From positions 62,001 to 126,000 of the forward strand of contig JAWQEG010000074.1 of the NCBI GenBank assembly GCA_033782935.1: DNA of 64,000 bases, read 5' to 3'. This DNA is from Petrolisthes cinctipes. Its lineage: Eukaryota; Arthropoda; Malacostraca; Decapoda; Porcellanidae. Of this stretch, positions 21,448 to 33,899 are shown in pieces; position 1 is the stretch's first letter, and every line of letters begins with the position of its first letter. The position numbers and the translations under genes are program-made. The notes under the pieces were generated by a model, which saw only the letters and a list, made by a program, of their open reading frames with translations, searched no databases and was not told where the DNA came from.

Positions 21448-22702
21448 CAGCTCCGGACAGACCAAGCGACAACACTCCATCCATCAGCGAATTGGTTTGG
21501 GCCTCGTCAGATCTGGCAACAGTTACAGGTGGAGGGAATGGGGATGTTAGTGGGAGAGGAGGAGAGAAATGTGGGCCGGGCTATATAGGAGGTAATGTGG
21601 GAGGGTAACGAATGATCAGGTAGAGAAGACGTGTGTCAAGAGGAATGAATGAAACATATACTGTGAACGGTGTCGAATCAGCAATATAGTTTAAACTTTT
21701 AAAGAAGCGCATACTGCATTAACGTAGGTGGATATAGGAGAGAAAAATGTGGTGATTTGAGGCGAGGGTGAGGAGGAATAGGATAAGACAAATGAAGGTG
21801 ATTAGTTGAAAAGTAATAACAAACAAAAATTAATTAGAATATCTGTTACATTTTATTCTTTAAATAAAGGCACTGTCTTGCTCACCACCGCAGTGGCATA
21901 GACTACTTATTATCATCCTTTGGATATTAGACAACAAATAAAGGTGTTTGCAGACCTTTCCGACCCGAACTTTTCCGCTTTCTATCTTCAGCTATCCCTG
22001 TATTCATTTTATCCCCTGTGCTTGCCCGGAAGGGGGTTATTGTCTGTAATGATGTGGGCAATACTTTAAGGGTTTTGGCGCTTCTTCGGCCACAGCCACT
22101 AGCTTTCAGTTTTTCAACTGTTCCTCCTTTCTTTCTATTTCCTTCTTGCTTGCTGTCACACCTCTCTGTCACCTTTTCCTGGTGCTACATGACCTCGCTG
22201 TTGCAGCACCTAATATCAATTTACAAAACAACTAGAGATTTATAGAGAAGGATATATAAATTATTTAGAATAAAAGTGTTGGCAGATACGCATTCTTGAT
22301 GGGATTATCCCAGCCACAGCATTTCGCCTTCATAAATCTGAAAGACTATAGGTTTCATGCAATGCCATTTGCCAGTCTGTTGCTAGACAGAATGTTAACT
22401 TGTTAAACCCATTTGCAGGATTATATCTTTCTTTTTAAGTTACTTATAGGTATTTTTTTTATTAAAATCTGTTTCGATATACATTACCTTACTTTTATCT
22501 AGTTCCAGCAATACTGCGCAAAACAACATATGACACAATAAGGACCCCAAGGACAGTAATGGTTATCAACGTGATGCTCATGTATCTCTCTATAGGTTAC
22601 TGAACACAGTGTTTTATGCTCAACTTCAGAATAATGTTCTCAGCATCACAATGATAGGCAAAGATAATGAAAACAATATAAAGAAATGATCTTTTATTAT
22701 AC
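21448..22702. repeat. Left inverted arm
   Basis: It matches the reverse complement of 26275-28035 in blocks: the end CAGCTCCGG...; GGTGATTTGAGGCGAGGGTG (21752) against 27100-27120; AGGCACTGTCTT (21870) against 27000; AAGTGTTGGCAGATACGCA (22274) against 26715; and GAAATGATCTTTTATTATAC near 22700 against 26288-26308. It includes a LINE-tail segment at 22010-22213. Confidence 0.75.
22010..22213 (+). mobile_element. LINE-T 3' tail, copy 1
   Basis: GATGTGGGCAATACTTTAAG ... ATGACCTCGCTGTTGCAGC ... CACCTAATATCAAT matches 26805-26985 and 48556-48777. The 48.7-kb copy ends in ATCAATCAATC, as expected of a LINE 3' terminus. Only the 3' UTR is present. Confidence 0.6.
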
Positions 22703-22736
22703 GACAAATATTCAACTGCCTCGGTGCTACGTTCTC

Positions 22737-23138
<402 letters not shown>

Positions 23139-23142
<4 letters not shown>

Positions 23143-25119
23143 GGCGTTGCCTCCGCTCCCCTACTAGACGTGCTGGCCTCTGATTGGTTAGGTGGCTGCA
23201 GGTGGGATCTCCGGGCGCTGGGTAGAGCTTGAAGGTCTGTTTGCTGCACGTTGAGTTTTGGATCCATTTCTTTTATGTACAGAGCTTCTAGGATTGGAAG
23301 GCGTCTAGAGTCTGAACAGCTTTCAATAATTTCGGTGTTTTCTACCAGGATATTGCGTGTTATCTTGATATTATGTTCCTGGCTGAGGTGTGCTTTTGGT
23401 GCTCCTGACGCAAGGTGGCAGGTCAGGCGTCTGCTTAATTTTGTTGTAGTCATGCCTATATAAGTATTGTTAAGGGCTTCACAGTTCCCTTGTTTGCAGG
23501 TAAACTTATAAACGACATGGGACTTTTCGGTGGCTTCTTTCTTTACAGTTGGGCTGTTCTTGAGGAGCAGGTGGCTGGTTCTCTTGCTTCTGTAGTATAT
23601 GATGAGGTTGAGTTTCTTGTCTTTAACTGGGGTCACGTTGTTTTTCACTATGTCTTTCATTATTCTCTCTTCTTGTCTATAGGCCGTGGAGTAGAATGCT
23701 CTGTAGTAGATGTCAATCTTGTCTTCCTGTTTTGTTTTCTCTTCCTGTCTAAAGTATTTATCTAATATTCTTGATGTTTGTGTGTCTATTGCTTTTCTTG
23801 TGAAGCCGTTTGCAAGAAGTACCTTTGTGGATTTTTCTATTTCTTCATGTACTTGCTTCCAGGTACTGCAGTGGGTTAATGCCCTTCTTATGTAGGCACT
23901 TATGGTCGAGTTCTTATATCTCTCTGGGCACTCGCTTTTTCCGTTAAGACAATGGCCAGGATTAGTGGGCTTCACATATACACTTGTGTTAAATTCCTTG
24001 TCTTGTTGGTGTACTAAAGTGTCCAGGAACGGGATTTTTCCGTTGTTACTTTTCTCGATGGTGAAGTTCAGGCCTGATGTTTCTTGGAGACAGCTTTTGA
24101 GTGTGTGTATGTCCTCTTCATTCCTCGTCTTGATGAAAATGTCGTCGATGTAGCGGCAGTATATGTCAGGTTTCGTCGTCTTTTGGAATGTTTCTTCTTC
24201 CACACAGCCCATAAAGAAATTTGCAAATAGGACTCCTAAAGGTGAGCCCATTGCAATACCATCTATCTGTAGGTATTTTTTTCCTCTAGGACAGGTAAAA
24301 GGAGCTTCTTTAGTGCAGCATCCAAGGAGTTTGCGTAGGGCTCTTTCTGGTATGTCGAGTGGTGTGTTGTCGTCATGATGGTAAACTCATCGTATGATGT
24401 AGTCGATGGTACGGTCAACTGGAACGTTGGTAAACAGTGACTTTACGTCGAGAGAAGCGATGGTCCCTGTTGCATTGTTTGACTTTAAGAGGTCAAGGAA
24501 GTCGGTGGCAGAATTCAGGCTGTAGGTGCTGGGTACGTAAGGTGTCAGGATGGAGCACAGTCTCTTGGCTATGTTGTAGGTTGGGGTCGGGATCTGCGAG
24601 ATGATGGGTCTAAGTTTGTTTCCAGGCTTGTGAGTTTTAACGTTCCCATAGCAGTATCCAAGTCCATATTCCCCTACTCTTCTGTTGAATAAGTTTGTTT
24701 TGCTGGACTTGTTGCAGGAAATGATGAGCTTGTTGACTTTCCTTTTCAGCTCATCAATGGGATTTCTGGAGATCTTAGTGAATTTGGTTTCATCTCCTAG
24801 GATGGTGTCGAGCTTGGTGAGGTATTCTGATGTGTCCATAAGCACGTAAGTGGCGGCCTTGTCCGCTTTTCTGATGCTGATATTTTTGTCTGCTTTAAGT
24901 TGTTTAGCAGCTTCTATGTGTCTCTTTTCAATTATCTCGCTGTTGTAGGATCCTCTAGTCTTGTAGGCTTCTGCGGTGATTTCCTGCTTGAAGGTAGGTG
25001 ATACGGTGACTTCGCCTCTCCTTGCTAAGTTGTCGATGTCGTCTATTAATATTTCACACTCTAGTCTTTTTTGGTGTTTTCTCGGCTTGGATAAGATGTG
25101 GCAGTTCAGGCCGAAAGAT

Positions 25120-25120
<1 letters not shown>
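23139..25120 (-). pseudogene. Penelope-like reverse transcriptase / GIY-YIG protein, one premature stop
   Basis: In one frame from about 25120 to the stop at 23139: an N-terminal helical region; [19 protein letters not shown] and [37 protein letters not shown] (motif A); MGSPLGVLFANFFM (motif B); YCRYIDDIFIKT (catalytic YxDD); GKIPFLDTLV; and then a GIY-YIG module with HVVYKFTCKQGNC, NTYIGMTTTKLSRRL and LEALYIKEMDPKLN. The enzyme copies its RNA at nicks made by the GIY-YIG domain. The only disruption seen is TGA at 24387-24389, where the same frame continues on both sides. The true start is lost in the (TA)n tract. It is unusually well preserved for this window. Confidence 0.85.
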
Positions 25121-25683
<563 letters not shown>

Positions 25684-25720
25684 GTATTTATGGCACTTTT
25701 TATTAACAACCGTGATCAGC

Positions 25721-26077
25721 GCTGTTAAAGGCAAATTTAATTTGTTTGGCAAAGCAGAGGACACTACCTGGTATGGCAACCTACCACGCGGAAGACCACC
25801 CCATTGCACTACACGCCGCAGAAGGCAATGCACAGACCTTGATGTCAGCGAGAGGACTATCAGAAGAGTGTTGCACGAAGCTGGGGTGCATCACAGGACC
25901 CCAGCAAACAAGGAACTTCTAACTGACCAACATCGGGAAGGAAGGTTACGGTTTGCTCAACAATATGTTGACAAGCAAGAGGATTTTTGGAAGAGAGTGA
26001 TCTGGACGGATGAGAAAACCTTCTCACATTCGTGTAACGGAAGGCGTCACTGCTGGAGGAGGAATAATACTCGGTGA
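25721..26077 (+). pseudogene. Tc1-like transposase fragment
   Basis: The frame reads GKAEDTTWYGNLPRGRPPHC, DLDVSERTIRRVLHEAGVHH (the second helix-turn-helix and linker), RLRFAQQYVDKQEDFWKRVI and WTDEKTFS, the first catalytic Asp motif of Tc1 transposases. It diverges after that, at a sequence repeated in inverted orientation at 26219-26284. The second Asp and the final Asp/Glu are missing. Tc1 enzymes cut and paste at TA, matching the flanking TA duplication of the element that contains it. Confidence 0.8.
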
Positions 26078-26284
26078 CTATAAATTTACTCTGAATGATC
26101 TTAATAACTGTTTTATTGATGTTGCTGACATTGTAACGATATTGGTTATCCCCCTGCAGTAATTATTAAGGTATTCTTATGGTCACGTATAACTAAATAG
26201 TTTATAGAAACAACAACCTCAGAATTTTTAGTCACCGAGTATTATTCCTCGATCCTCCAGCAGTGACGCCTTCCGTGACACGAA
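26035..26284. repeat. Inverted duplication inside the transposase remnant
   Basis: GGAAGGCGTCACTGCTGGAG ... GAATAATACTCGGTGACTA at 26038-26083 reappears as its reverse complement at 26230-26276, separated by about 145 bp of AT-rich DNA. Part of the transposase coding sequence was therefore copied back inverted. Confidence 0.8.
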
Positions 26285-26804
26285 TGTTGTATAATAAAAG
26301 ATCATTTCTTTATATTGTTTTCATTATTTTTGCCTATCATTGTGATGCTGAGAACATAATTCTGAAGTTGAGCATAAAACACTGTGTTCAGTAACCTATA
26401 GAGAGATACATGAGCATCACGTTGATCACCATTACTGTCCTTGTGGTCCTTATTGTGTCATCTGGTGTTCTGCGCAGTAATGCTGTTACTCGATAAAAGT
26501 AAGGTAATGTATATCGAAACAGATTTATATAAAAAAACACCTATAAGTAACTTAAAAAGAAAGATATAATATATTTCTCTTTCCTGCAAATGGGTTTAAC
26601 AAGTTAACATTCTGACTAGCAACAGACTGACAAATGGCAATGCATGAAACCTATAGTCCTTCAGTTTTATGAAGGCGAAATGCTGTGGCTGGGATATTCC
26701 TGTCAATAATGATTATCTGCCAACACTTTCATTCTAAAATTAATAATTCATATATCTTTCCCCATAAATCTCTACTTATTTTGTAAATTCCCTACATATT
26801 GACC

Positions 26805-26985
26805 CCGTAGGAGGGTGTTGCCTGCGTTAGTGATGTGGGCAATACTTTAAGGGTTTTGGGTCCCCTTCGGCCCCAGCCACTAGCTTTTAGTTTTTCAGCT
26901 GTCCCTCTTTTCTTTATATTTCCTTCCTGCTTGCTGTCTCACCTCTCTATCACCATTTTCTGGTGCTGTATGTCCTTGCCGTGGT
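26805..26985 (+). mobile_element. LINE-T 3' tail, copy 2
   Basis: GATGTGGGCAATACTTTAAG ... CACCTCTCTATCACCATTTT ... GTATGTCCTTGCCG matches copy 1. It lacks the last CACCTAATATCAAT portion. Confidence 0.6.
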
Positions 26986-27152
26986 GAACAAAAGACGGTG
27001 CCTTTATTTAAAGGATAAAATGTAACAGATAATCTAATTAATATTTGTTTGTTATTACTTTTTAACTAATCACCTTCATTTGTCTTACCCTCTTCCCCCT
27101 CACCCTCGCCTCAAATCATCACATTTTTCTCTCCTATATCTACCTACGTTAA

Positions 27153-27310
27153 GGAGTGTAACCTATTATGGTAAATCGGAGGGCTACTGATTCCTCCAAA
27201 CTATACCATGAAACAGAACCCCACAATATGTAATTATAGAGGGGATGTGTTTTATAGCTGAGTTTGGAGGCCTAAATTGACTCCAAATTGACCACAAAAG
27301 GTTGATTCCC
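27153..27310. mobile_element. MITE (158 bp) with TTAA duplication
   Basis: TTAA at 27149-27152 and 27311-27314 flanks an insert absent from the left arm (21714-21725). Ends GGAGTGTAACCTATTATGG and (reverse complement) GGGAATCAACCTTTTGTGG are imperfect TIRs. TTAA duplication is typical of piggyBac and Kolobok. It shares GGCTACTGATTCCT with 16868-17022. Confidence 0.75.
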
Positions 27311-27337
27311 TTAAATGCAGTATGCACTTCTTTAAAC

Positions 27338-27788
27338 CCGGGTTCTTCAAACTACGGGTCTCGACCCATTATTGGGTCGCCAATTCCTCCAAACTGGGTC
27401 GCAGGCTCACAAAAATAAATGCATAGATTAAATAAAATAATAATGTTCGTGACAATAAAATAAATATGAAGTTCATACATGAATCCACCTAACATATCTT
27501 TATAATCGAATATTCATATATTTAATTATCAATAAAACAAAATTATTGCACAAATATTAGCCTTCTTGAAAGAGAAAGAGAGAGGGAGGGTTAGGTGAGG
27601 CACTGGTGGTGGGGGTGGCAATGCTTGGTTATAATGCCTTTTTATCATAATTATTGCGTTTAGATTTTGGCCTTGTATTTTCTTACGTTGATAATTCTGG
27701 TCATTTGTAAAAGATCTTACTGTATGGGTCGCGAGAATGATGTCATAGTAAAAACTGGGTCATGACTGAAAAAGTTTGAAGAACCCTG
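27338..27788. mobile_element. hAT-type MITE (451 bp) with 8-bp duplication
   Basis: CTTTAAAC at 27330-27337 and 27789-27796 flanks an insert with TIRs CCGGGTTCTTCAAACT and (reverse complement) CAGGGTTCTTCAAACT. An 8-bp duplication and CAGGGTTCTTCAAA-type ends define hAT elements. It has no coding capacity and is missing from the left arm. Confidence 0.85.
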
Positions 27789-28037
27789 CTTTAAACTATT
27801 GGTGATTCAATACCGTTCACAGTGTATGTTTCATTCATTCCTCCTGACACACGGCTTCTCTACCTGATGATTCGTTCCCCTACCACATTACCTCCCATAT
27901 AGCCCCGCCAACATTTCTCTCCTCCTCTCCCACTAACATCCCCCCTCCCTCTACCTGCAACTGTTGCCAGATCCAACGAGGCACAAACCAAGTCGCTAAT
28001 GGATGTGGTGTTATCGTTTGATCTGTCCGGAGCTGTA

Positions 28038-29336
28038 CTATCAAGTGAAACGGAAGTAACACGGAATAGAACTGCTTTCATGTACGAAGTCACTGATAGA
28101 TTAATATATCATGTATGTATTTTTTCTAAGTTCAAACAGAAAGTTTATAAGAAAGCTTTAGTCATACCTAGTGATTGTAGAAAGTTTATTCTTTCAGTAG
28201 TTCATTAAAGGTTAAGGAGATATTTTTCTGGCAAGGGATGACTGTTGATACCAGAGATTTTTGCAGGTCATGTGACAAGTGTCAACTGTTATCGTCAAGG
28301 GGTAGAGTGAAGTTGGTACTTCACCAGACATTACCAATAATCACTGAACCATATTCCCGGGTGGCCATTGATCTGGTTGGTCCCTTATCCCCTCCATCTT
28401 AAGAAGGTCACATATACATTTTGACATTAATTGACTTTGCCACTGGGTTTCCTGAGGCCTTGCCCCTCAAATCAATCGACACCATATATGTCGCTGAAGC
28501 ACTAAAAACTATCTTTTCCAAGGCATACCTCGTGAAATACTGTCGGATCAGGGGACCCAGTTCACTCCTCAGCTAATGCAAGAGATATATAAACTCTTAG
28601 GGGTTAAGCCTATATTTACCATCTCCTACCTAGAAGTAATGGTGGGATTGAGAGACTTCATTCTACCCATAAAGCTGGAGTGACAAAACTCTGTTCAGAT
28701 AAATCTACTAAATGGCACAGATACCTGATACCCACTATGTTTGCCTTGCGTGAAATCCCTAGTGACAGAAGAGGTTTCTCAGCCTTCGAGATGTTGTATG
28801 GTAGAAGGGTGAGGGATCTATGGGAGGATATTTTCCAGTATGTTATTGAGTTAAGGGGTAAGCTAGAAGAATGTGCCAGAATTGCTGCTCAGAATGCAGA
28901 CATCTCTTGTGCTAAATACAAGTCTTATTTTTATTTAAAATCTCAAGACCGTAAATTTAAACCAGGTGATGAAGTTCTAGCTATGCTGCCAGATACTACT
29001 AAAAAGTTACTGATGTCTTGGAAAGGACCTTTTCCTGTTCTTGAGTGTAAGAATAAGGTTACTCACTTGATTGACGAGAACGGGAAAAGGAAATTTTATC
29101 ATATAAACCTTTTAAAGAAGTACCATCGGAGAGCTCATGTAGGTTTGGAGGATGTGGTGGATGAGGCTAACCCTGCTAATCATGATTTCAGACCTTTGCT
29201 GACTGTACAAGCTTGTGCGATGACCGAGGAGGATGAAGATGGTGATGAGGATTCAAAGGTCCCTACTGTTCCAGCTAACCAAATAGAGTATGATCCCTCC
29301 TTTAACGTAAGTGATCAACCCCCCCATATGTCCTGA
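28038..29336 (+). pseudogene. Gmr1-like integrase
   Basis: Fragments in order: RLIYHVCIFSKFKQKVYKK (pre-zinc region); a zinc finger ending DFCRSCDKCQ; core motifs VAIDLVGPL and LTLIDFATGFPEALP (the two Asp strands); a degenerate segment up to 28640; then an open frame from 28680 with FALREIPSDRRGFSAFEML, FKPGDEVLAMLPDTTKKLL, SWKGPFPVLE and HINLLKKYHRR (GPY/F-type C-terminus). The acidic linker continues to 29336. Integrase inserts the cDNA into chromosomes. Several stops and frameshifts lie in the core. Confidence 0.75.
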
Positions 29337-30640
29337 TCTGCCCCAGAATGAAGCAGAGGAGATAATACGCCTCAAATCCCAGTACAGTGATGTTTTCTCA
29401 GATGTCCCAGGACTTACAAAGGAAAATGATCATGACATTGTCCTCTCATCTTCAGAGCGCCTAAAGTCTAACTCTTATCCCATCCCCATCCACCTTCAGC
29501 CTCATTTTAAGAAAGAAGTTGACAATCTTCTTGAGCTGGGAATAATTCGATCTTCCTCTTCCCCTCATTCCTCACCTGTAGTTCTTGTCAAAAAGCCTGA
29601 TGGCAGCTATCACATGACTATAGATTATAGAACACTTAACAGTGTCACTCCATTTCATGCTGAACCTATGTGTACTATTGAAGAAGATTTGCACAAGTTC
29701 ACAGGTGCCAAGTATTTCTCAGAACAAGCCCTTAATTAAGAACATTTCAAACCCATAAGGGTCTGATGGAATTTAATAGACTTCCATTTGGGTTAGTAAC
29801 TGCTTGTGCAACTTATATGCGGCTAATGAGGATTGTTCTTGTGGGTCTGAAGAATGTTTCTTTCTATTTTGACAATGTATTCAAATATTCAGCTACTTGC
29901 GAAGAACACATTTAAGCTCTTACTGCCGTGCTAGACAGATTAAGAAATTTAATTTTGACAGCCAAACCTTGTAAGTGTAGATTTTGATTTCCCTCCGACC
30001 AGTACTTAAGCTATATTGTAGATGGACAGCATATACAACCTCGGATGGATAAAGTAAAGGCTATATTAGAAATTACCCCTCTATCAAGCAAGAAAACTTT
30101 AAGATCATTCTTAGGGATGATTTCCTTTTATAAGAGATTCATTCACAATGCAGCAACTCTGTCCGCCCCACTGTTTGATTTAATAAGCACAAATGTTCGG
30201 AATCCATTACCCTGGACCGATGAAGTAAATGATCATTTTGAGAAATAAAAAAGCTTCTTTATCCACATACCCTGTTCTCCGATTACCCAGTCTTAATCTC
30301 CCTTTCGTTCTTCGGACAGATTCTTCAGCCTCGGAGCAGTACTACTCCAATTGCTTATGCCAGCAGAAAACTTCTGAATAGAGAGACTAGGTATTCCACC
30401 ATAGAAAGGGAATGTTTGGCAATTATTTTTGGGATTCAGAAGTTCATATATTATCTGATGGGTTCTAAATTTATATTAGAGGTTGATCACAAACTTCTAA
30501 TCTTTTGGCGAAGTTCAAAGACTCTAATAATATACTACTTCGATAAGCACTCAGCTTGCAGCCCTACAGGTTTAGGTTAGTAAATATTGCAAGATCTGAT
30601 AATCTAGTAAATAATATTTGTTCTATCTGTCCCCCGGTTA
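29311..30640 (+). pseudogene. Gmr1-like reverse transcriptase and RNase H
   Basis: It directly follows integrase: SQYSDVFSDVPGLTKEND, YPIPIHLQPHFKKEVDNLL, ELGIIRSSSSPHSSPVVLVK, then a decayed palm (FNRLPFGLVTACATYMRLM, and YFDN where YLDD is expected). Next are LRSFLGMISFYKRFIHNAA (connection) and RNase H traces (YASRKLLNRETRYSTIEREC, LAIIFGIQKFIYYLMGSKF, EVDHK). The frame breaks at about 29739, 29915, 29985 and 30246. The YFDN box and stops rule out activity. The position after integrase is the diagnostic point. Confidence 0.75.
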
Positions 30641-30692
30641 GATACTTGTTAGGGGAGCTATGTGAGAAAATGGGCAATAAGTAAGTAATTAC

Positions 30693-31848
30693 TTGTATGG
30701 GTTCGAATTAGAGGATGGAACAAATAAGGTCCTCTCGAGTTCCATTTCGAGCTTCATCGGAAATGTCTTGGGGTTTCCAATTGTCTCTGGGCCAAGTTAC
30801 CCGGAGGGTACTGGCGTGAGGTCCCTCAGAGCAAGACTCCACGACCTCGTAGAGTGTGTTGGTATAGAATTATCAACAATCGATTCCCTAGTTTTAGTAA
30901 ACATAGCACCCTGGGTAACACCCCCCTTCACTATTGTGGATTCCTGGTTACCAGGGGTTAAATCCCGGGTGCCGGAGGTGGAGGTACACCAGAGGTTTCG
31001 TGAGATAATTGTTAAACATCTATCATATTTCCATCTGTATACCGACGGTTCTAAGACGGATGAATGTGTGGGTGTAGGTGTGTGGTCGACTGAATGCCAG
31101 TTGAGATTCAGACTGCCGAATCATACATCGATTTTTCTTGCTGAACTATTTGCTATTAATAAAGCTTTGGATTTTGCCCTATCGACGACCCACGATAGGA
31201 TAGTCATCTTTACTGATTCTCTTAGTTTACTTAAGGCTATTAAATCCTTGAATACAACTAACAATAAAATACAGGGTAATATAATTAGTAAGCTGTTTTG
31301 TGCCAATAAGTCAATCAAGCTAATATGGGTACCTTAACATTATGGTATCTATGGCAATGAACAAGGCTGATATACTAGCCGGGTCAACTGTTGATCTGGA
31401 CCTTAGCATAGTCCGTACGGATCTCAGGTGTTTTGTGTCCCTCATTAAATCTCGAATCAATCTCCAGTGGCAAAGGCAGTGGACCAGACTAAACATCAGA
31501 AATAAAGGTAAAAAAGTAATAGAACCCTGGGCTACGTCATCATGGCGTAGCCGTAGGGATGAGGTGGTGTTGGCTCGTCTTCGGGTCAATGCGACCAGAC
31601 TAACCCACCTCGAACCATATATCAATAGAACTTTTCCCCCAAAGTGTCCCTCATGTAATATTATAATGTCAATACCACATATAATAATATTTTGTAAACA
31701 ATATGAGGATCATCGAAACATTATTAAACAATATTTCAAGCATAAAAATATGGCTCTCACATTAGACAATATTCTTTCAGACGATAAGAATATTATAAAT
31801 AAACTGATGAGTTTTCTGAGGGAGACAACACTTTATGACCTAGTATAA
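30693..31848 (+). pseudogene. LINE-C1 ORF2 C-terminus: RNase H and zinc-type end
   Basis: The first frame holds FHLYTDGSKTDECVGVGVW, FLAELFAINKALDFAL and IVIFTDSLSLLKAIK (the Asp-Glu-Asp triad of RNase H). It ends at TAA 31335-31337, where LINE-C2 has TCA, a single-base nonsense change. A one-base insertion just after (GAACAAGGCTGATA against GACCAGGCTGAAAG in C2) shifts the frame. The rest (31342-31848) encodes WQRQWTRLNIRNKGKK, RLRVNATRLTHLEPYI, CPSCNIIMSIPHIIIFC (CX2CX8HX4C) and MSFLRETTLYDLV. Otherwise well preserved. Confidence 0.85.
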
Positions 31849-31926
31849 ATTGATATAATAAATTGGAACCATTGGCTTAATGACCTTGGCTTGATAGCCA
31901 ATAAATCCAACAAGTAGTAGTAGTAG
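30693..31926 (+). mobile_element. LINE-C copy 1, 5'-truncated
   Basis: It begins inside the region between RT and RNase H and ends AATAAATCCAACAAGTAGTAGTAGTAG at 31926. The same 3' terminus with TAG repeats ends the long LINE-C copy at 48276. It lies directly 3' of the Gmr1-like pol remnant. Confidence 0.8.
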
Positions 31927-32557
31927 ACTCTCATCAGTCTCGGTCTAGCCTTTGCAGTGGTCAGACCTTGTCCTCTCTTAGCACAGCGTCAACAGTTACC
32001 ACGTACTGTCCGTGGAGTTACGATGGTTTGCCAGGGCCTCTCACCAACAGTACTCTGTTGTTTCTTTGCTGTAGTATAATATAAAGTAAAGTAAATTTGT
32101 AGGGGTTTGCTGCACTGCTCTGGTACCCCTTCAGTGTTTTGGTTTTTGCTGAAGGACAACCAGTAGTGTAGTAAAGTAGTTAGTAGCACTCGCTGCCTCA
32201 GGGAAAACACTGTGGTATGGAGGCCCAGTAGTCAGGTGCGTCTTTTGGGCGCCTCTTTTTCTCAATCTACTTTTTCTTCCATATTTTCCATGCGACCTCC
32301 TGGGCCTACGGTTGTCTCTGTCTGAGCACTAGTATTCGCCTGGGAGGTGGGTTCCTACTACACCACCCCTCGCATTAGGCAGGTTCGGTAGTGGGGAAGT
32401 TCCTTCCTCACAAACTCCGATCCCCTAGCTGGTACTGGAGAACGCCGCCAGGATTCCACTAGGGGGGGGGGGGGGGCGAGTAAAGGAAGCTTTAATCTTC
32501 CCTAAATTATTGTCCATTTTGGGGGGTTGAAACAATTGTTAAGGGAGTTAGGTTGGT

Positions 32558-33610
32558 GTGCCAGGGAGAGGGGTCGGACGTAGTCCGATGCCCAGGATGG
32601 ATGTTTCCCCGACTAGCCTCCCTCCTCTTCAAAGAGGGAGGTTAACAACCAAGGACCAAACTAGGACAATGGCGGACGGAAATGGAACCCCAACGGCACA
32701 CAGACAAAGACAATTTGATATTGAAATTCCTCCCATGAATGCTCGTTATGTTAATGTTCGATGTGTGAACATGGGTCAGTCTCTCAAGACTGTTAACCCC
32801 TTTATCATCAAAAAGGTCCTTGATGGTCAGGTGGGTGGCAGTCTTGATTATGTTAAGAAGTTGCGTGGTTAAAGTGCTGAAGGCATCCCAGGTTAAGGAT
32901 CTCCAAAGACTGAAACAAATTCATGACCTCAGAGTGAAAACCACAATTCCAGTGGGCCCATATACCTGCAAGGGCGTCATTTTCCATAGGGATTTGGCAG
33001 CCATGGACGAGGCAGACATTTTAGAGAGCATGAAGGACCAAGGCGTTGTCATGTCGAAGCATGACCAAGATGGGAGAGAACATGAGAGAGAAATCTGGCT
33101 TATGATTTTTTACTTTTGCTTCAGCTCAGATTCCGGACACGGTTTCGATTGGATACGAAATAGTTCATGTCAGACCATATGTACAGAAACCTATGCGTGG
33201 TTTCCGTTGCCAGAAATTCGTACACACAGCTTTGAGGTGCTTTCATAAGGATTCATATTCATTCAATTGTGAAAAATTTGCTGGTAGTCACGAGACATCT
33301 TTGTGTTCTGCGACAGTTCTCAGGTGTGCTAATTGTGGCGGCCCCCACCAGGCAAGTGCATGTAACTGCAAGAGACTTAAAGTGGAGACTGAGGCAATGG
33401 CATATAATTATGAGGGCTCATGATGTCAGTTATGGTGAGGCAAAGATGAAGATGGAGGGGGTTAACCAGACTCCTACAGTTTCCTGCTGATGCAACTGAT
33501 GTTAGCGTGGTTATCAAGGCTAAAGATAAGGAAATAAAAGAATTAAAGGATCAAGTTAACAAATTAATGGTTCAAGTAGAAACTGGAGGAAATTGTTGTA
33601 TCAACCCAGC
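32558..33610 (+). pseudogene. LINE-C2 ORF1 (CCHC-type)
   Basis: Frames in order: 32558-32872 (RQFDIEIPPMNARYVNVRCV, NPFIIKKVLDG); 32850-33110 in another frame (LVVKVLKASQVKDLQRLKQI, YTCKGVIFHRDLAAMDEADI); then GFRCQKFVHTALRCFHKDS, SATVLRCANCGGPHQASAC (two knuckle-like motifs) to 33423; and KAKDKEIKELKDQVNKLMVQ, a coiled coil near 33530-33580. Such ORF1 products bind LINE RNA. It is broken by at least three frameshifts and a stop. A run of 16 G at 32461-32476 lies in the 5' leader. Confidence 0.65.
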
Positions 33611-33899
33611 AAAACAAGCACCACAAGGCTGATGACACCGAATCAATTTCTAAGAGTCATGTTCTCGCTCAAGTGACTCCCATGAAGCATACATCCGGGA
33701 GTCGTTCGGTTCCTCGCGAGACGAGCCGTTCGAGGACTGGTTCTGTATCTCGTGGAGAGGAACAGGCGAAAGAGTCGACGATCGCGAAACCATCCCAAGG
33801 GAGGTCGCCGGGAAGTGCAGAGGAGGAGGAGGGTCTTCCCTCCCTGCGCAAAAAGGTTCGGGCAAAAGAGAAAGGCTCCCAAAACCCCGTAAACAGCGA

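Larger units (their letters stand above)
26275..28035. repeat. Right inverted arm
   Basis: The counterpart of 21448-22702. It is longer because it carries two clean insertions absent from the left arm (27153-27310 and 27338-27788). It also holds a LINE-T segment at 26805-26985, at the same arm coordinate as in the left arm but in the opposite orientation relative to the arm. Confidence 0.75.
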
